From Hyphomicrobiales bacterium (GTDB lineage: Bacteria; Pseudomonadota; Alphaproteobacteria; Rhizobiales; Rhizobiaceae): a DNA stretch of 64,000 nt. The notes under the pieces were generated by a model. That model made no database searches. It saw only the letters and a program-made list of their open reading frames with translations, and was not told the DNA's origin. Location of the stretch: contig UCLB01000023.1 in assembly GCA_900473205.1 (NCBI GenBank), forward strand, positions 100,748 through 164,747. Reading direction: 5' to 3'. Both the position numbers and the translations under genes were made by a program. Positions 37,352 to 47,904 of this stretch are shown piece after piece. Position 1 is the first letter of the stretch. Each line of letters starts with the position of its first letter.

Positions 37352-37441
37352 GGGCTAAGCCTTTCGTTGACCTTCATTTATTGCGGCGCATCTGCCGCAT
37401 CAAGGCCAAAGCCGCATTTCACCGGTAATTGAGCGAAATGC

Positions 37442-38371
37442 TTACGCGTCCACGCCATGACCGCGGTGATAAAGCTCCACCTGCATCTCGATCTGCCGTT
37501 TGAGATCGTCCTTGGTGACCTGAGATTCGGCCAGGATTTCATGCGCCTTGCGGAAATCCAGCACCTTGAAGCGATTGACCGGCGGGCGCAGGAAAATATG
37601 CGGCGGGTGCATGCGCAGTTTCAGAGAAATGACCGACTGCATCATCAACTGGCTGGCACCGAACAGGCTCTCGAAGCGGCTGGGCATTGTCGTGCCATCG
37701 CCTTCCGGCCCGCCAACCACATCCACCGCAATCACGATATCCGCCTTGTCCAGCAGATGATCATAAGGCACGGGATTGAAAATGCCGCCATCGATCATGA
37801 TACGGTCATTCATACGGATGGGCATGAACAGGGCGGGAATGGCGGAAGACGCAGCAAGCGCCTGCCTGAGATCGCCATCTTCAACGATGACTTCCGACTG
37901 CGCATAATAATCCGTCGCCGTGACCTTCAGCGGAATTTTCAGCCCGTCGAACGTCTTGGGCAAACCGGATGGCAAAAGCGCATCGAGAACGAGTTCGAGA
38001 TTGAATTGTCCAAAACGAAAGCCGAAAACCGCGTGGCGCATGGAGGCAGGCCCAAGGCTCCAGAGCTTGTTGGCAACACTGCCCTTCTTGCCCATGAGTT
38101 CCAGCGTATATTCGCGGATATCACGCCCGCTCATGCCTGCGGCCATGCCAGCGCCGATAATGGAGCCAATGGAGGAGCCCGCAATGGCAGTCGGGCGAAT
38201 GCCCAGTTCGTCCAGCGCTTCAACGATGTTGATATGGCAAATGCCGCGCGCGCCACCGCCGCCCAGCGCCAATGCGAATGTCGGATCACGGACTTGCGCT
38301 ACAGGATTGTCTCTCGCCGCGTCTTTGCGTTTGCGCTTCTTGCCAGAGAGTTTCTTTTTCTTGTCAGCCAC
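37442..38371 (-). CDS. Patatin-like phospholipase
   Basis: A 309-residue patatin-family lipid acyl hydrolase. It has the oxyanion loop LGGGGARG, the nucleophile serine in AGSSIGS and the aspartate of the dyad in IDGGIFNPVP. The first 25 residues are strongly basic (KKKKLSGKKRKRKD), perhaps for membrane association. The start appears to be GTG 38371, with AAGGAG about 13 nt upstream. No secretion signal is visible. Substrate unknown. Confidence 0.9.
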   Translation of the reverse strand: MADKKKKLSGKKRKRKDAARDNPVAQVRDPTFALALGGGGARGICHINIVEALDELGIRPTAIAGSSIGSIIGAGMAAGMSGRDIREYTLELMGKKGSVANKLWSLGPASMRHAVFGFRFGQFNLELVLDALLPSGLPKTFDGLKIPLKVTATDYYAQSEVIVEDGDLRQALAASSAIPALFMPIRMNDRIMIDGGIFNPVPYDHLLDKADIVIAVDVVGGPEGDGTTMPSRFESLFGASQLMMQSVISLKLRMHPPHIFLRPPVNRFKVLDFRKAHEILAESQVTKDDLKRQIEMQVELYHRGHGVDA

Positions 38372-38478
38372 GAGAGCGGACTCTCCTTCATGTCATGTGC
38401 TGTCCCGCTCTATGACACAAAGACGACAGGAGAGTGACGCGCACACAAGGTCGCGCGTCATCGTGACCAAAACGGCGC

Positions 38479-39036
38479 TTAAGGCTCGTAACGGTAAAAA
38501 TGCATCATAGAATCGCCGAAGGTGCGGCTTTCCAGAAGCTTGAACACGGGATCAACCGTCACCAGAACATCGGCACGTTCTTCCAGAATGGCAAGCGCGC
38601 CCGGCACCAGCCAGCCACCCTGATGGGCTGCCAGCATGGCTTTTTCACCGTGGCCATAGCCATAGGGCGGGTCGGCAAACAGCATATCGAAGGGTTCGAT
38701 ATTGTTGACGCTGCCGAGCTTTGTGGCATCACGACGCAGAATGCGCGCGCGGCCATGAAGACCGAGAGCATCGATGTTTTCCCAGAGAAGCCCCCTGCCC
38801 TCGACGCCGTTCTCAACGAACAGCGCCACGCGGCAACCGCGCGACAGAGCCTCGAGCCCGACCGCACCCGTGCCCGCAAAGACATCGAGAATGCGCGTCC
38901 CATCCAGACTTTCCGGATAGGCGTGGCTCAATATATTGAAGAGGCTTTCCCGCGTACGGTCGATGGTGGGCCTGATTGTATTCGATTTCGGAGCGGCAAG
39001 AGACCTGCCGCGAAACTCACCGCCTACGATCCGCAT
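38479..39036 (-). CDS. rsmD: 16S rRNA (guanine(966)-N2)-methyltransferase
   Basis: RsmD methylates G966 of 16S rRNA. The 185-residue protein has [16 protein letters not shown] at the start, [16 protein letters not shown], the SAM-binding [17 protein letters not shown] and the catalytic DPPYGYG. Its start overlaps the end of the pseudouridine synthase gene by 20 nt, so two RNA-modification genes are coupled. Confidence 0.96.
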   Translation of the reverse strand: MRIVGGEFRGRSLAAPKSNTIRPTIDRTRESLFNILSHAYPESLDGTRILDVFAGTGAVGLEALSRGCRVALFVENGVEGRGLLWENIDALGLHGRARILRRDATKLGSVNNIEPFDMLFADPPYGYGHGEKAMLAAHQGGWLVPGALAILEERADVLVTVDPVFKLLESRTFGDSMMHFYRYEP

Positions 39037-40981
39037 TACGCGTCATTCCCCTGCCTCCAGAAGGTTTGCCACCTGGGCCTTTGCCGCCGGGACCGTTGCC
39101 TGGCCCCTTGCGATCTCCGCCTTTACCGCCACCGGCAGGCCCCTTGCCGGAAAATCCGCCTTCGGAGCGCTCGCCGCGCGGTTTGCCGAATGCTGGCTTG
39201 CCGCCGAAACCACCCGGCTTACCACCGGAAGGACGACCTTCACGCGGCTTGTCGCCAAAGGGCTTTGCACCCCTTGGCTTATCACCGAACGGACGCTCAC
39301 CGCGTGGACGATCACCCTCTTCGCGCGGCTTGCGGTCACTGAAGGGGCGCTCGCTGCGGGCCGGACGGTCGCCGAAAGGGCGTTCCGAACGGGCGGGACG
39401 ATCACCAAAGGAGCGTTCGCCGCGAGGACGGTCACTGCGCTCAGCGCCATCATGTGGCTTGCGGTCGCCGTAAGGGCGTTCGCTGCGTTCTCCTGTCCGG
39501 GCCGGGCGGTCGCCACGGTCCGGGCGTGCGCTGAATGGCCGGTCGCCACGAGGGCGATCACCACGGTCGCCTGCGTCACGCGGCTTGCGATCTCCAAAGG
39601 ATTTCTCGCCGCGCTCGCCACCGCGTTCGCCTCTGCCGCGACCACGGCTGTCGTCCTGCGCGGGCTTGTCTGCGCGGATCCATTCGCCATCGACGTCTCT
39701 ATGTCTGACGATTGCGCGACGGGCATCGGCTTCTGCGGATGGTTTCTTGAAGACGCTTTCGGCTTCGGCGCGCACGGACTTGCGTTCCTTGCCATCGCGC
39801 GTTGGCCTTGCACCCGGCGCCATCCACACATTGGCGGTGCGGTTGCTGCCCATGGGCGGGCGCTTGGGACGGTCGTCGTCGCGCTCTTCATCACGACCCT
39901 TGGCGAAAGGCTTGCCGGGACGCTTCGCATCCGGCTTGCCCTGCGCGCGGTCGCGCGGATTGTCGCGCTTTTCTGCAAAATTGCCGCCGCGCGGGTTCTG
40001 CTCGGCATCGCCGCGCTTTGTCCATTCGGACTTGATGGGACGCTGAACCGGAGCTTCATCCTCGTCAACCACCGCATCATATATCGGCGCATCGAAATTG
40101 GCGCCTGCGGCTTCGATCAGGCGCGGGCCAAGCTGGTCGCGCAGCATGCGGCCACGCACTTCCACCACCTGGCTTTCCGGCAGGTCACCCAGCTGGAAAG
40201 GACCATAGGAAATACGAATGAGGCGGTTAACCTCGAGGCCCAGCGCGCCCAGTACGTTCTTGATTTCGCGGTTCTTGCCTTCGCGCAGACCCATGGTGAT
40301 CCACACATTGTGGCCCTGGGTCCGGTCCAGCGTCGCATCAATGGCACCGTAGAGAACGCCATCGACGGCAATGCCGTCCTTCAGTTTGTCCAATGCGGCC
40401 TGATCGACCTCACCATGGGCGCGCACGCGGTAACGGCGCAGCCAGCCGGTGGTGGGCAGTTCGAGAACGCGCGACAGACCACCATCATTGGTCAACAGCA
40501 GCAGGCCTTCGGTGTTGATATCCAGACGTCCGATGGACAGGACGCGGGGAAGTTCCTTCGGCAGATTGTCGAAAACGGTCGGACGTCCTTCCGGGTCGGA
40601 ATTGGTCGTCACCAGACCGGCAGGCTTGTGATAGAGCCACAGACGTGTGCGTTCCGCACCACGGATCGGCGCGCCATCGACCTCGATCTTGTCATCGAGG
40701 GTGGCGTTGACCACCGGGCTGTCTAGCTTGACGCCGTTCAGCGAAACGCGACCTTCCATGATCATGCGCTCGACATCGCGGCGCGAGGCCACGCCTGCGC
40801 GCGCCATGATCTTGGAAATACGTTCGGGCTTGGTGGGTGCCGTCTCGGTCACGACAGTCCCGGCCTTGGCCGTCACTGGCTTGTTTTCGCGCGCCGCATC
40901 AGGCTTTGCCGAAGGCTTCGGCTTCCTGTCACGGTCGAATGTTTTGCCGCCAGCGCGCTTCGGCTTGTCTTTGAATGTCAT
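39017..40981 (-). CDS. rRNA pseudouridine synthase with long Arg/Gly/Asp-rich tail
   Basis: A 654-residue RluB/RsuA-type enzyme. After a basic N-terminus come an S4 RNA-binding domain (about residues 55-110, [29 protein letters not shown]) and the catalytic domain (about 115-285) with [17 protein letters not shown] holding the nucleophile aspartate, plus [10 protein letters not shown]. From about residue 310 to the end the protein is low-complexity, dominated by Arg, Gly, Asp, Pro and Lys with imperfect copies of [11 protein letters not shown], like the RGG-rich tails of RNA helicases. ATG 40981 was chosen; the long open frame to 41425 overlaps tadA and is not real. Confidence 0.92.
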   Translation of the reverse strand: MTFKDKPKRAGGKTFDRDRKPKPSAKPDAARENKPVTAKAGTVVTETAPTKPERISKIMARAGVASRRDVERMIMEGRVSLNGVKLDSPVVNATLDDKIEVDGAPIRGAERTRLWLYHKPAGLVTTNSDPEGRPTVFDNLPKELPRVLSIGRLDINTEGLLLLTNDGGLSRVLELPTTGWLRRYRVRAHGEVDQAALDKLKDGIAVDGVLYGAIDATLDRTQGHNVWITMGLREGKNREIKNVLGALGLEVNRLIRISYGPFQLGDLPESQVVEVRGRMLRDQLGPRLIEAAGANFDAPIYDAVVDEDEAPVQRPIKSEWTKRGDAEQNPRGGNFAEKRDNPRDRAQGKPDAKRPGKPFAKGRDEERDDDRPKRPPMGSNRTANVWMAPGARPTRDGKERKSVRAEAESVFKKPSAEADARRAIVRHRDVDGEWIRADKPAQDDSRGRGRGERGGERGEKSFGDRKPRDAGDRGDRPRGDRPFSARPDRGDRPARTGERSERPYGDRKPHDGAERSDRPRGERSFGDRPARSERPFGDRPARSERPFSDRKPREEGDRPRGERPFGDKPRGAKPFGDKPREGRPSGGKPGGFGGKPAFGKPRGERSEGGFSGKGPAGGGKGGDRKGPGNGPGGKGPGGKPSGGRGMTRNADRRR

Positions 40982-41053
40982 TTGTTGTTTGCCTGTTGTT
41001 TGCCGTGTCCTATCAGGTCGCGCGGCACTGGTTAAGAGGAAATTGCACTGACG

Positions 41054-41518
41054 ATGGCGGAAACGACGCATTTCATGGACCTGGCGCTCGCCGAAGCACA
41101 GGCCGCAGGCCAACGGGACGAAGTGCCCATCGGCGCGGTGCTGGTGCTGGATGGCCGTGTGATTGCCCGTTCCGGCAACCGAACCCGCGAATTGAACGAC
41201 GTGACCGCCCACGCCGAAATCGCCGTTATTCGCATGGCCTGCGAGGAACTGGGACAGGAAAGACTGCCCGGCGCGGACCTTTATGTGACGCTGGAACCCT
41301 GCACCATGTGCGCCGCCGCCATATCCTTCGCCCGCATCCGCCGCCTCTATTATGGCGCCAATGATGTGAAGGGCGGTGCAGTGGAGAGCGGCGTGCGCTT
41401 CTTCAACCAGCCGACCTGCCACCACGCGCCGGAGATTTATTCCGGCATGGCGGAGGTGGAGAGTGCGGAGATTTTACGGGAATTTTTTCAGGGGAAACGG
41501 AATGATGGTGCAGTGTAA
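41054..41518 (+). CDS. tadA: tRNA adenosine(34) deaminase
   Basis: TadA converts A34 to inosine in tRNA-Arg(ACG). The 154-residue protein has the zinc-binding HAEIAVI (with the catalytic glutamate) and [10 protein letters not shown], plus VPIGAVLV and a family-typical C-terminal helix. It is divergent from the pseudouridine synthase with 72 nt between, so promoters are close together. It is followed by RIME-like copy 2. Confidence 0.95.
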   Translation: MAETTHFMDLALAEAQAAGQRDEVPIGAVLVLDGRVIARSGNRTRELNDVTAHAEIAVIRMACEELGQERLPGADLYVTLEPCTMCAAAISFARIRRLYYGANDVKGGAVESGVRFFNQPTCHHAPEIYSGMAEVESAEILREFFQGKRNDGAV

Positions 41519-41548
41519 GGTGGGTTGCCACGCTCATCTCACACTCAA

Positions 41549-41633
41549 CGTCACCCTCGGGCTTGTCCCGAGGGTCTAACCACGTTGAATGTCGGGGCTC
41601 GTTAGATCCTCGGGTCAAGCCCGAGGATGACGG
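41549..41633. repeat. RIME-like palindromic repeat, copy 2
   Basis: The second 85-nt copy of the element at 24347-24431, with stems ACCCTCGGG/CCCGAGGGT and ATCCTCGGG/CCCGAGGAT and the same ends. It too lies between two convergent genes (tadA and the lipoprotein gene), so it may add termination or transcript-end protection. Confidence 0.8.
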
Positions 41634-41706
41634 AGGTTAAGGGCGTGGGATTTTATAAAGCTTTTCGCGTTGGGCAATAAATGTCGCCACGGCCGCCCAT
41701 CAACCC

Positions 41707-42339
41707 TTACTGGAACGGGTTCCACCAGCTTTTGCCAGTACCCGCCATAGCGGCATTCTTCTTGCGCTCTTTTTCCTTCTTCGCTTCCGGCTCGCCCAGA
41801 TCAGCCAGCTGATCCTGCGGCAGGTTGCGGTATTCGACCGGTGGGTCGGTCAGGAATTTGCGCTGGTTGCTGTTGACGATGGTGCCGCCCTGCGCATCGG
41901 CCTTGGCCTTGCGGAAAGCTTCCCACTTCTGGCTTTCGGTCATCTGACCGTTGGTGCCGTTACCGGCCAGCAATGGCGAGCGGTAATGCGGGTTGTCCTT
42001 GTTGGCGTCGGCTTCCTGACGCAGGCGTTCGCGGGCTTCTTCCGGTGTTTCGGGCCATTGCGGGTTGGTCTCGCGGTTGGCAAGGCTCTGCTGCGGCTGC
42101 GCCAGCTGCTCGGCGCGGGCCTGGGCGGGAACAACGAGGCCGGGACGCGGATTGTATTTCAGGTTGCGCTTGCTCTGATCGCCGGTGATGGAGGTGGCAT
42201 TGCCAAGGTCATCCACCAGCTGTTCAGCCGATGTCTTTCCCGTGCCATAGGTCGGGCTGGTGCACGCGCCTAGTGCAAGGCAAACAGATACTGCGCCAAA
42301 AATGGTGCCGTACATGCGAAAACTCTGCGTCATGCTCAT
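41707..42339 (-). CDS. Predicted lipoprotein
   Basis: A 210-residue protein with a lipoprotein signal: MYGTIFGAVSVCLALGAC, the cysteine of LGAC being the lipidation site. The mature part is polar and Gln/Asn/Glu-rich (PETPEEARERLRQEADANKDNPHY), with a lysine-rich region and a C-terminal GKSWWNPFQ. GGAAGGG lies 5 nt before ATG 42339. It follows ileS on the same strand. I know no function. Confidence 0.8.
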   Translation of the reverse strand: MSMTQSFRMYGTIFGAVSVCLALGACTSPTYGTGKTSAEQLVDDLGNATSITGDQSKRNLKYNPRPGLVVPAQARAEQLAQPQQSLANRETNPQWPETPEEARERLRQEADANKDNPHYRSPLLAGNGTNGQMTESQKWEAFRKAKADAQGGTIVNSNQRKFLTDPPVEYRNLPQDQLADLGEPEAKKEKERKKNAAMAGTGKSWWNPFQ

Positions 42340-42426
42340 TGAAACCCTTCCGCCCCAAGCGCCGTGCGTCCTTACCGGACACCCACAGGGCGCTCTTTAT
42401 ATTAATCTAGTCATCGCGCATTCCGA

Positions 42427-42442
42427 AAATCGACGTCGATTT
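42427..42442. repeat. Perfect 16-nt palindrome
   Basis: AAATCGACGTCGATTT, in the 222-nt gap between ileS and the lipoprotein gene, about 85 nt upstream of the lipoprotein start. It may be an operator; the site is otherwise unknown to me. Confidence 0.4.
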
Positions 42443-42561
42443 CCGGGCCGATACTGTAGCCGTCCCGACGACCGGTAGCCCCGCATTGATGCTAAAATCC
42501 GGCCAATTTCAGGCAGGTTTACCGGATGAACGGCTAAAGTGCAATTCACCCGGTACTTTTC

Positions 42562-45558
42562 TTAAGCACTGACGCCAAGTTCACGCAGCGCGACAGCATC
42601 GCGAGCCGATACGTCCGGGAACGCAGGATCGGAGCCGACATCGGTGGTGATGCGCCAGGAACGGGCGCATTTGCGGCCTTCGGCAAGCTTCTGCTCGACG
42701 GAAACCTTCTGCACTTCGCCCAGACGGAAGGCCTCTGCCGAACCTTCACCTGCAACCACAGAGATAGCCGAGGTGATGCAGATTTCCGCGAAATCCTGAC
42801 CTTCGAGTGCGGCCAGCAGTTCAGGATCGGCCACGTGCACCACGGGAGCCGCTTCCAGCGAAGAGCCGATACGCTTTTCGCGGCGCTCGACTTCCAGAGC
42901 GCCGGTTACGACAGTGCGCACCTTGCGAATCTTATCCCACTTGGCTTCCAGCGCCTCGTTCTTCCATTCCGCAGGAACCTCCGGGAACTGGACGAGGTGC
43001 ACGGATTCCGCATCGGGGTAACGCGAAAGCCATGCCTCTTCCGTCGTAAACGGCAGCATGGGGGCAAGCCATGTGACAAGGCAATCGAACAGCTTTGCGA
43101 TGACCGACAGCGAGGCGCGACGCTTGAGCGACGACGGGGCGTCGCAATAGAGCGCATCCTTGCGGATATCGAAGTAGAAGGCCGACAGCTCGACATTGGC
43201 GAAGTCGATCAGCGCGCGGGTGATCTTCTTGAAATCGAAGGCATCGTAGCCGTCACGCACGACCTGATCCAGCTCGGACAGGCGGTGCAGCATCAGCTGT
43301 TCCAGTTCCGGCAGATCGGCATAGGCAATGTCATCGCCCTTGTCATGCGCCAGCGTGCCCAGCATCCAGCGGATGGTGTTGCGCAGCTTGCGATAGGCAT
43401 CGATGTTGGTCTGGATGATGGCCTTGCCCAGACGCTGGTCTTCCCAGTAATCCGTGGTCATGACCCACAGACGCAGGATATCCGCGCCGGATTCCTTCAT
43501 CACGTCCTGCGGTGCCACGACGTTGCCGAGAGACTTGGACTGCTTGCGCCCCTGCTCATCCATCGTGAAACCATGGGTGACGACGGCGTTGTAAGGCGCG
43601 CGGCCCCGCGTCGCGCAGCTTTCCAGCAGCGACGAGTGGAACCAGCCACGATGCTGGTCGGAGCCTTCGAGATAGACATCGGCAGGCCATTTCAGGTCAG
43701 GACGATCTTCCAGCGTAAAGGTGTGCGTGCAGCCCGAGTCGAACCAGACGTCGAGGATATCGCGCACCTGATGCCACTTGGTGTGATCGTGGTCGTTGCC
43801 GAGGAAGCGCTCCTTGGCACCATCGGCAAACCAGGCATCGGCACCTTCGGCCTCGAAGGCCTCCAGAATGCGGGCATTGACGGCCTCGTCCAGCAGCACT
43901 TCGCCATGCTCATCTGCGAACACAGCGATAGGCACGCCCCAGGCGCGCTGACGCGAGAGCACCCAATCCGGGCGGTTCTCGATCATGGCGCGCAGGCGGT
44001 TCTGGCCAGCGGCAGGCACGAAACGGGTATCGTCGATGGCCGACAGGGAGCGCGAGCGCAGCGTGGTGCCATCGCCCAGTTCCTTGTCCATATAGACGAA
44101 CCACTGCGGCGTATTGCGGAAGATGACCGGCTTCTTGGAGCGCCAGCTATGCGGATAGCTGTGCTTCAGACGGCCACGGGCAAACAGGTTGTTGGCCGCG
44201 ATCAGCGCCTTGATGACACGCTCATTGGCATCACCCTTCTTGCCATTATCGTCCATGACGCGCGCAGCACCGCCTTCAGCAGATGGGCCGAAACCGGGGG
44301 CATCTTCGGTGTAGAAGCCAGCGTCATCGACGGTAAACGGGATTCGAGTGGACGTGTAACCTCCGAACTTGTTCACATTCTGCATCCAGACATCAAAGTC
44401 GTCTCGACCGTGACCGGGTGCCGTGTGGACAAAACCCGTACCACTGTCAGCGGTGACGTGATCCCCTTCAAGCATCGGCACCTTAAAATAGTAGCCAAGG
44501 TCCGCTAAAGGATGAGCACAAACCAAGTTCTCTAGCTCTGAGGCCGCAACAAGGCGAAGAGTCCTTAATTCTATTTTCGCTTTAGCTGCACACTCTGTCG
44601 CCAAATCTGTCGCGAATAGCAGCTTTTCGCCTGGTTGAGGACCAAAATCATTTGCAGCGGAAATTACTTCGTAAAGCCCGTAGGTAACTCTTCCCGAGAA
44701 GGAGATCGCGCGATTTCCAGGAATTGTCCAAGGGGTCGTTGTCCAGATTACAACACTTGCGCCGCTTAACGTAGCATGGCTCTGAGCCGCCTCTCTCTCT
44801 ACATCTGAAAGCCCACCATTCGCCTGAACGAGTTTAAAATAGGCATCACTTTGCAGCTTCTCAGCCGCAGGATCGATCTGAACCACCGGAAACTTTACCC
44901 AGATCGCATCGCTCTCGACATCCGCATACTCGACCTCGGCCTCAGCCAAAGCCGTGCGTTCCACCACCGACCACATGACCGGCTTAGAGCCGCGATAAAG
45001 CTGGCCGCTCTTGGCGATCTTCAGCAGTTCGCCAGCGATGCGGGCTTCCGAGTGGAAGTTCATGGTCGTGTAGGGCTGTTCGAAATCGCCCTCGATGCCG
45101 AGACGCTTGAATTCTGCGGACTGCTTTTCGATCCATCCAGCCGCGAACTCACGGCATTCCTGACGGAATTCGTTGATCGGAACCTCGTCCTTGTTCTTGC
45201 CCTTGGCGCGGTAGGCTTCCTCGATCTTCCATTCGATAGGAAGGCCGTGGCAATCCCAGCCGGGAACGTAATTGGCGTCGAAACCGCGCATCTGGAACGA
45301 GCGGGTGATGACGTCTTTCAGGATCTTGTTCAGCGCATGGCCGATGTGGATGTTGCCGTTGGCATAGGGAGGGCCATCATGCAGCACGAATTTTTCGCGG
45401 CCAGCGGCGGAAGCGCGCAGCTTCTTGTAAAGGCCCATCTGCTGCCAGCGGGCAACCGTTTCCGGCTCCTTCTGGGGCAGACCGGCGCGCATGGGGAAAT
45501 CCGTCTGCGGCAGATACAGCGTGGTGGAATAATCGATTGTCTGTGCGGTGTCGTTCAT
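42562..45558 (-). CDS. ileS: Isoleucyl-tRNA synthetase
   Basis: A 998-residue class I synthetase. The HIGH motif is in [11 protein letters not shown], the KMSKS loop reads KQSKSLG, and the editing domain has [13 protein letters not shown]. The C-terminal part includes the anticodon-binding domain. ATG 45558 ([13 protein letters not shown]) fits homologues; ATG 45564 is also possible. The stretch about 44470-44900, which codes for the N-terminal part of the CP1 editing domain, is clearly AT-richer than the rest (three sampled 60-nt blocks give 43-52% GC by count) and uses different codons, suggesting recombination with a foreign allele. The frame is intact. Confidence 0.97.
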   Translation of the reverse strand: MNDTAQTIDYSTTLYLPQTDFPMRAGLPQKEPETVARWQQMGLYKKLRASAAGREKFVLHDGPPYANGNIHIGHALNKILKDVITRSFQMRGFDANYVPGWDCHGLPIEWKIEEAYRAKGKNKDEVPINEFRQECREFAAGWIEKQSAEFKRLGIEGDFEQPYTTMNFHSEARIAGELLKIAKSGQLYRGSKPVMWSVVERTALAEAEVEYADVESDAIWVKFPVVQIDPAAEKLQSDAYFKLVQANGGLSDVEREAAQSHATLSGASVVIWTTTPWTIPGNRAISFSGRVTYGLYEVISAANDFGPQPGEKLLFATDLATECAAKAKIELRTLRLVAASELENLVCAHPLADLGYYFKVPMLEGDHVTADSGTGFVHTAPGHGRDDFDVWMQNVNKFGGYTSTRIPFTVDDAGFYTEDAPGFGPSAEGGAARVMDDNGKKGDANERVIKALIAANNLFARGRLKHSYPHSWRSKKPVIFRNTPQWFVYMDKELGDGTTLRSRSLSAIDDTRFVPAAGQNRLRAMIENRPDWVLSRQRAWGVPIAVFADEHGEVLLDEAVNARILEAFEAEGADAWFADGAKERFLGNDHDHTKWHQVRDILDVWFDSGCTHTFTLEDRPDLKWPADVYLEGSDQHRGWFHSSLLESCATRGRAPYNAVVTHGFTMDEQGRKQSKSLGNVVAPQDVMKESGADILRLWVMTTDYWEDQRLGKAIIQTNIDAYRKLRNTIRWMLGTLAHDKGDDIAYADLPELEQLMLHRLSELDQVVRDGYDAFDFKKITRALIDFANVELSAFYFDIRKDALYCDAPSSLKRRASLSVIAKLFDCLVTWLAPMLPFTTEEAWLSRYPDAESVHLVQFPEVPAEWKNEALEAKWDKIRKVRTVVTGALEVERREKRIGSSLEAAPVVHVADPELLAALEGQDFAEICITSAISVVAGEGSAEAFRLGEVQKVSVEQKLAEGRKCARSWRITTDVGSDPAFPDVSARDAVALRELGVSA

Positions 45559-45643
45559 GATCATACCGTTATGCGGCGTGCCCGAAATTGCCAAAGAATT
45601 TCAGGGTTGCGCCGTCTTGAGTGCAAGAGGGGCAAAGCGGAGA

Positions 45644-45662
45644 GGCGCTTGCGGCAAGCGCC
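45644..45662 (-). terminator. Stem-loop between ribF and ileS
   Basis: GGCGCTTG, a 3-nt loop and CAAGCGCC form an 8-base stem in the 277-nt gap, 85 nt before the ileS start and after ribF. With little T tract it may be a leader stem or weak terminator. The rest of the gap shows no gene. Confidence 0.4.
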
Positions 45663-45835
45663 GAAATCCCGGACCTTTCGGCTGCTTACTGCGCGCGAAA
45701 GGCCGGGCCAATAATTCGGGAAATGAACGTCAACCGAAATTGGTACATGCCGGTTGTTTATGCGTTTTTCCGGCAAAAAGGAAGAGGTTTGTCGGTTTGA
45801 ATGCTCATGTCTGTCGCCAAATCCGACACCAACCA

Positions 45836-46816
45836 TCAAAATGCGATTTTCGCGTCCAGTTCGCTGAGCGGCGTTACGCCTGACAGCAGCGCCCTCGCCT
45901 CTTCCTCGTCGCGCTTGATCTGCGCCACCAGCGGCTCCAGCCCGTCGAATTTCAGCTCGTCCCGTAGATGGCCGAAGAAGGAGACAGCGCAGATTTCGCC
46001 ATAGAGATCGCCGGAGAAATCGAAGACGAATGTTTCGAGAAGAGCCGCGCCATTGTCGGTGACGGTGGGGCGGTAGCCAAAGCTGGCAACGCCATCATGA
46101 AGCGTGCCATCGGGGCGGCGGAAGCGCACGGCATAGATTCCAGGCTTCAGTTCCGTTTCCGGCGGCAGCGCCATGTTGGCGGTGGGGTAACCCAGCGTGC
46201 GGCCTAGCTTCTGCCCGCCGATGACTTCGGCCTCGACCGTGTAACGATAACCCAGCAGGCCAGCGGCACCTGCGACATCGCCCTGCGACAGCAGTTCACG
46301 GATGCGGCTGGAGGAAACAATTTCCGCACCCTCATCGCGGAAGGAATCAATCAGCATGACATCGAAGCCATGCCGTTTGCCTGCCGCCATGAGATAGGCG
46401 GGGCCACCCTCGCGTCCCTTGCCGAAGTGGAAATCCACGCCGGTCACGACGGCGCTGGCACCCAGCCAGTCGACCAGAATGGCTTTGACGAAATCTTCCG
46501 CAGACCGCTGTGAGAAATCCCGGTCGAACGGGTATTCGATGACGGAGTTGAACCCTTCCGCTTCCAGCACCCGCGCCTTGACGGATGCGGGCGTGAGCCG
46601 GAAAACCGGCGTTTCGGGACGGAATACCGTGCGCGGATGCGGCTCGAATGTCAGGACAAGAGCCGGAACGTTGCGCGAAGCGGCAAGCTCCAGCGCATGG
46701 TCCAGCACGGCGCGGTGGCCGCGATGCACACCATCGAAATTGCCAATGGCGATGACGCCGCCCTTCAAATTGTCGGGCAGCGGCTCCTTCTTTTCATTGC
46801 GGTGAAAAACGGTCAT
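45836..46816 (-). CDS. ribF: Bifunctional riboflavin kinase/FAD synthetase
   Basis: A 326-residue enzyme that makes FMN from riboflavin and then FAD. The N-terminal nucleotidyltransferase has GNFDGVHRGHRAVL and FEPHPRTVFRPE, and the C-terminal kinase has GRTLGYPTANM and FDFSGDLYGE. ATG 46816 chosen; a TTG two codons upstream is less likely. It is upstream of ileS, a common bacterial pairing. Confidence 0.96.
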   Translation of the reverse strand: MTVFHRNEKKEPLPDNLKGGVIAIGNFDGVHRGHRAVLDHALELAASRNVPALVLTFEPHPRTVFRPETPVFRLTPASVKARVLEAEGFNSVIEYPFDRDFSQRSAEDFVKAILVDWLGASAVVTGVDFHFGKGREGGPAYLMAAGKRHGFDVMLIDSFRDEGAEIVSSSRIRELLSQGDVAGAAGLLGYRYTVEAEVIGGQKLGRTLGYPTANMALPPETELKPGIYAVRFRRPDGTLHDGVASFGYRPTVTDNGAALLETFVFDFSGDLYGEICAVSFFGHLRDELKFDGLEPLVAQIKRDEEEARALLSGVTPLSELDAKIAF

Positions 46817-46844
46817 GGGCAAACTCTGTTTTCAAGCCAGCGCT

Positions 46845-47693
46845 TCAAGCCAAACGAGGCATCCACCAGCCGGGTGTCGCGTTCTGGCCCTTGAGATAGG
46901 CATTCAGCAGGGCCTCGTCCGTCTCGCCATTCAACGTATATTCTGCCGCATGAATGCCACCGCTGATATAAAGAAGCGTCAGGCCCGCATCGATGGCGCC
47001 CTTCACATCCGTCGGCATGCCGTCGCCGATGGCCAAAACGCGATCCTTGGTGAACGCGCCGCGCACTTCCTTGGCGGCAGCCAGACAGGCCTCGTAGATC
47101 GGCGCATGCGGCTTACCCGCGATGCGCACTTCGCCACCCAGCTGCTCGAAATAAGCGGCCATGGCACCGGCACAGGGAATGATGCGCTCACCACGTTCCA
47201 CCACCAGATCGGGGTTGGCGCAGATCATCGGCACGCCGCGGGCAACGAAGCCCTTGAGCATATCCGTGTAATCTTCCGGCGTTTCGGTTTCATCATCGAA
47301 GAAGCCGGTGCAGACGACAGCAGTCGCTTCCGTTTCCGGCACCACTTCGATGTCGAGACCTTCCAGCAGCGGCATGTCGCGCTCAGGCCCCAGCAGGAAG
47401 ACTTTTTTCGGACCCTGCGAAATCAAGGTACGCGTTACATCGCCCGAGGTGATGATGCGGTCATAGGCCGTATCGGGAATGCCCAGCGCGCGCAGCTGCG
47501 TGATGACGCCGGGGGCCGGGCGTGGGGAGTTGGTGATGAGCACCACCGTCTTGCCCGCCTTGCGTGCCGCTTCCAGCGCGATGGCCGCATCCGGAAAGGC
47601 GCTTACGCCATTGTGCAGCACACCCCAGACATCGGAAAGAACAACGTCGAACCGATCTGTGATTTCGCCAAGGGTGGAAATGCGGTGGGCCAT
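46845..47693 (-). CDS. TIGR01459-family HAD hydrolase
   Basis: A 282-residue HAD-superfamily IIA protein of the TIGR01459 family found mainly in alphaproteobacteria. The nucleophile motif is VLSDVWGVLHNG, the second ITNSPRP, then GKPHAPIYEAC and IGDGMPTDVKGAIDAG. ATG 47693 with GGAAG 8 nt upstream; the longer frame to 47795 was rejected. It lies 28 nt before ribF and may share its transcript. Substrate is unknown (the superfamily includes nucleotide and sugar phosphatases). Confidence 0.88.
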   Translation of the reverse strand: MAHRISTLGEITDRFDVVLSDVWGVLHNGVSAFPDAAIALEAARKAGKTVVLITNSPRPAPGVITQLRALGIPDTAYDRIITSGDVTRTLISQGPKKVFLLGPERDMPLLEGLDIEVVPETEATAVVCTGFFDDETETPEDYTDMLKGFVARGVPMICANPDLVVERGERIIPCAGAMAAYFEQLGGEVRIAGKPHAPIYEACLAAAKEVRGAFTKDRVLAIGDGMPTDVKGAIDAGLTLLYISGGIHAAEYTLNGETDEALLNAYLKGQNATPGWWMPRLA

Positions 47694-47904
47694 GAGATGC
47701 TTCCAGACTTTCAAAACTGCCAGATTTTTCAAAAATGCATGGGCGTGACATGGCAAACCGGCACGCCGATTACAAGCAAAAACGAGTCTCGCCAACCAAA
47801 GCGCAGAGAGCCGAGTTCGCCTTTTTGCACTGCAACATGTTGTGATCGCACGCCTGACGTGTTTTTATAGGGCGGGGCTGGCTTACTCTACCGAGGAGCC
47901 ATCG

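Noticed and set aside
39180..40060. Repetitive DNA resembling a tandem or CRISPR-like array
   Set aside because: The repeats are imperfect, in frame and explained by the Arg/Gly/Asp-rich tail of the pseudouridine synthase; there are no regular spacers.
40982..41425. N-terminal extension of the pseudouridine synthase frame on the minus strand
   Set aside because: It overlaps tadA on the other strand, has no family similarity, and homologues start at ATG 40981.
45559..45835. T-box or riboswitch in front of ileS
   Set aside because: No T-box or other known riboswitch core is visible; only one 8-base stem is present, and T-boxes are not expected in this group.
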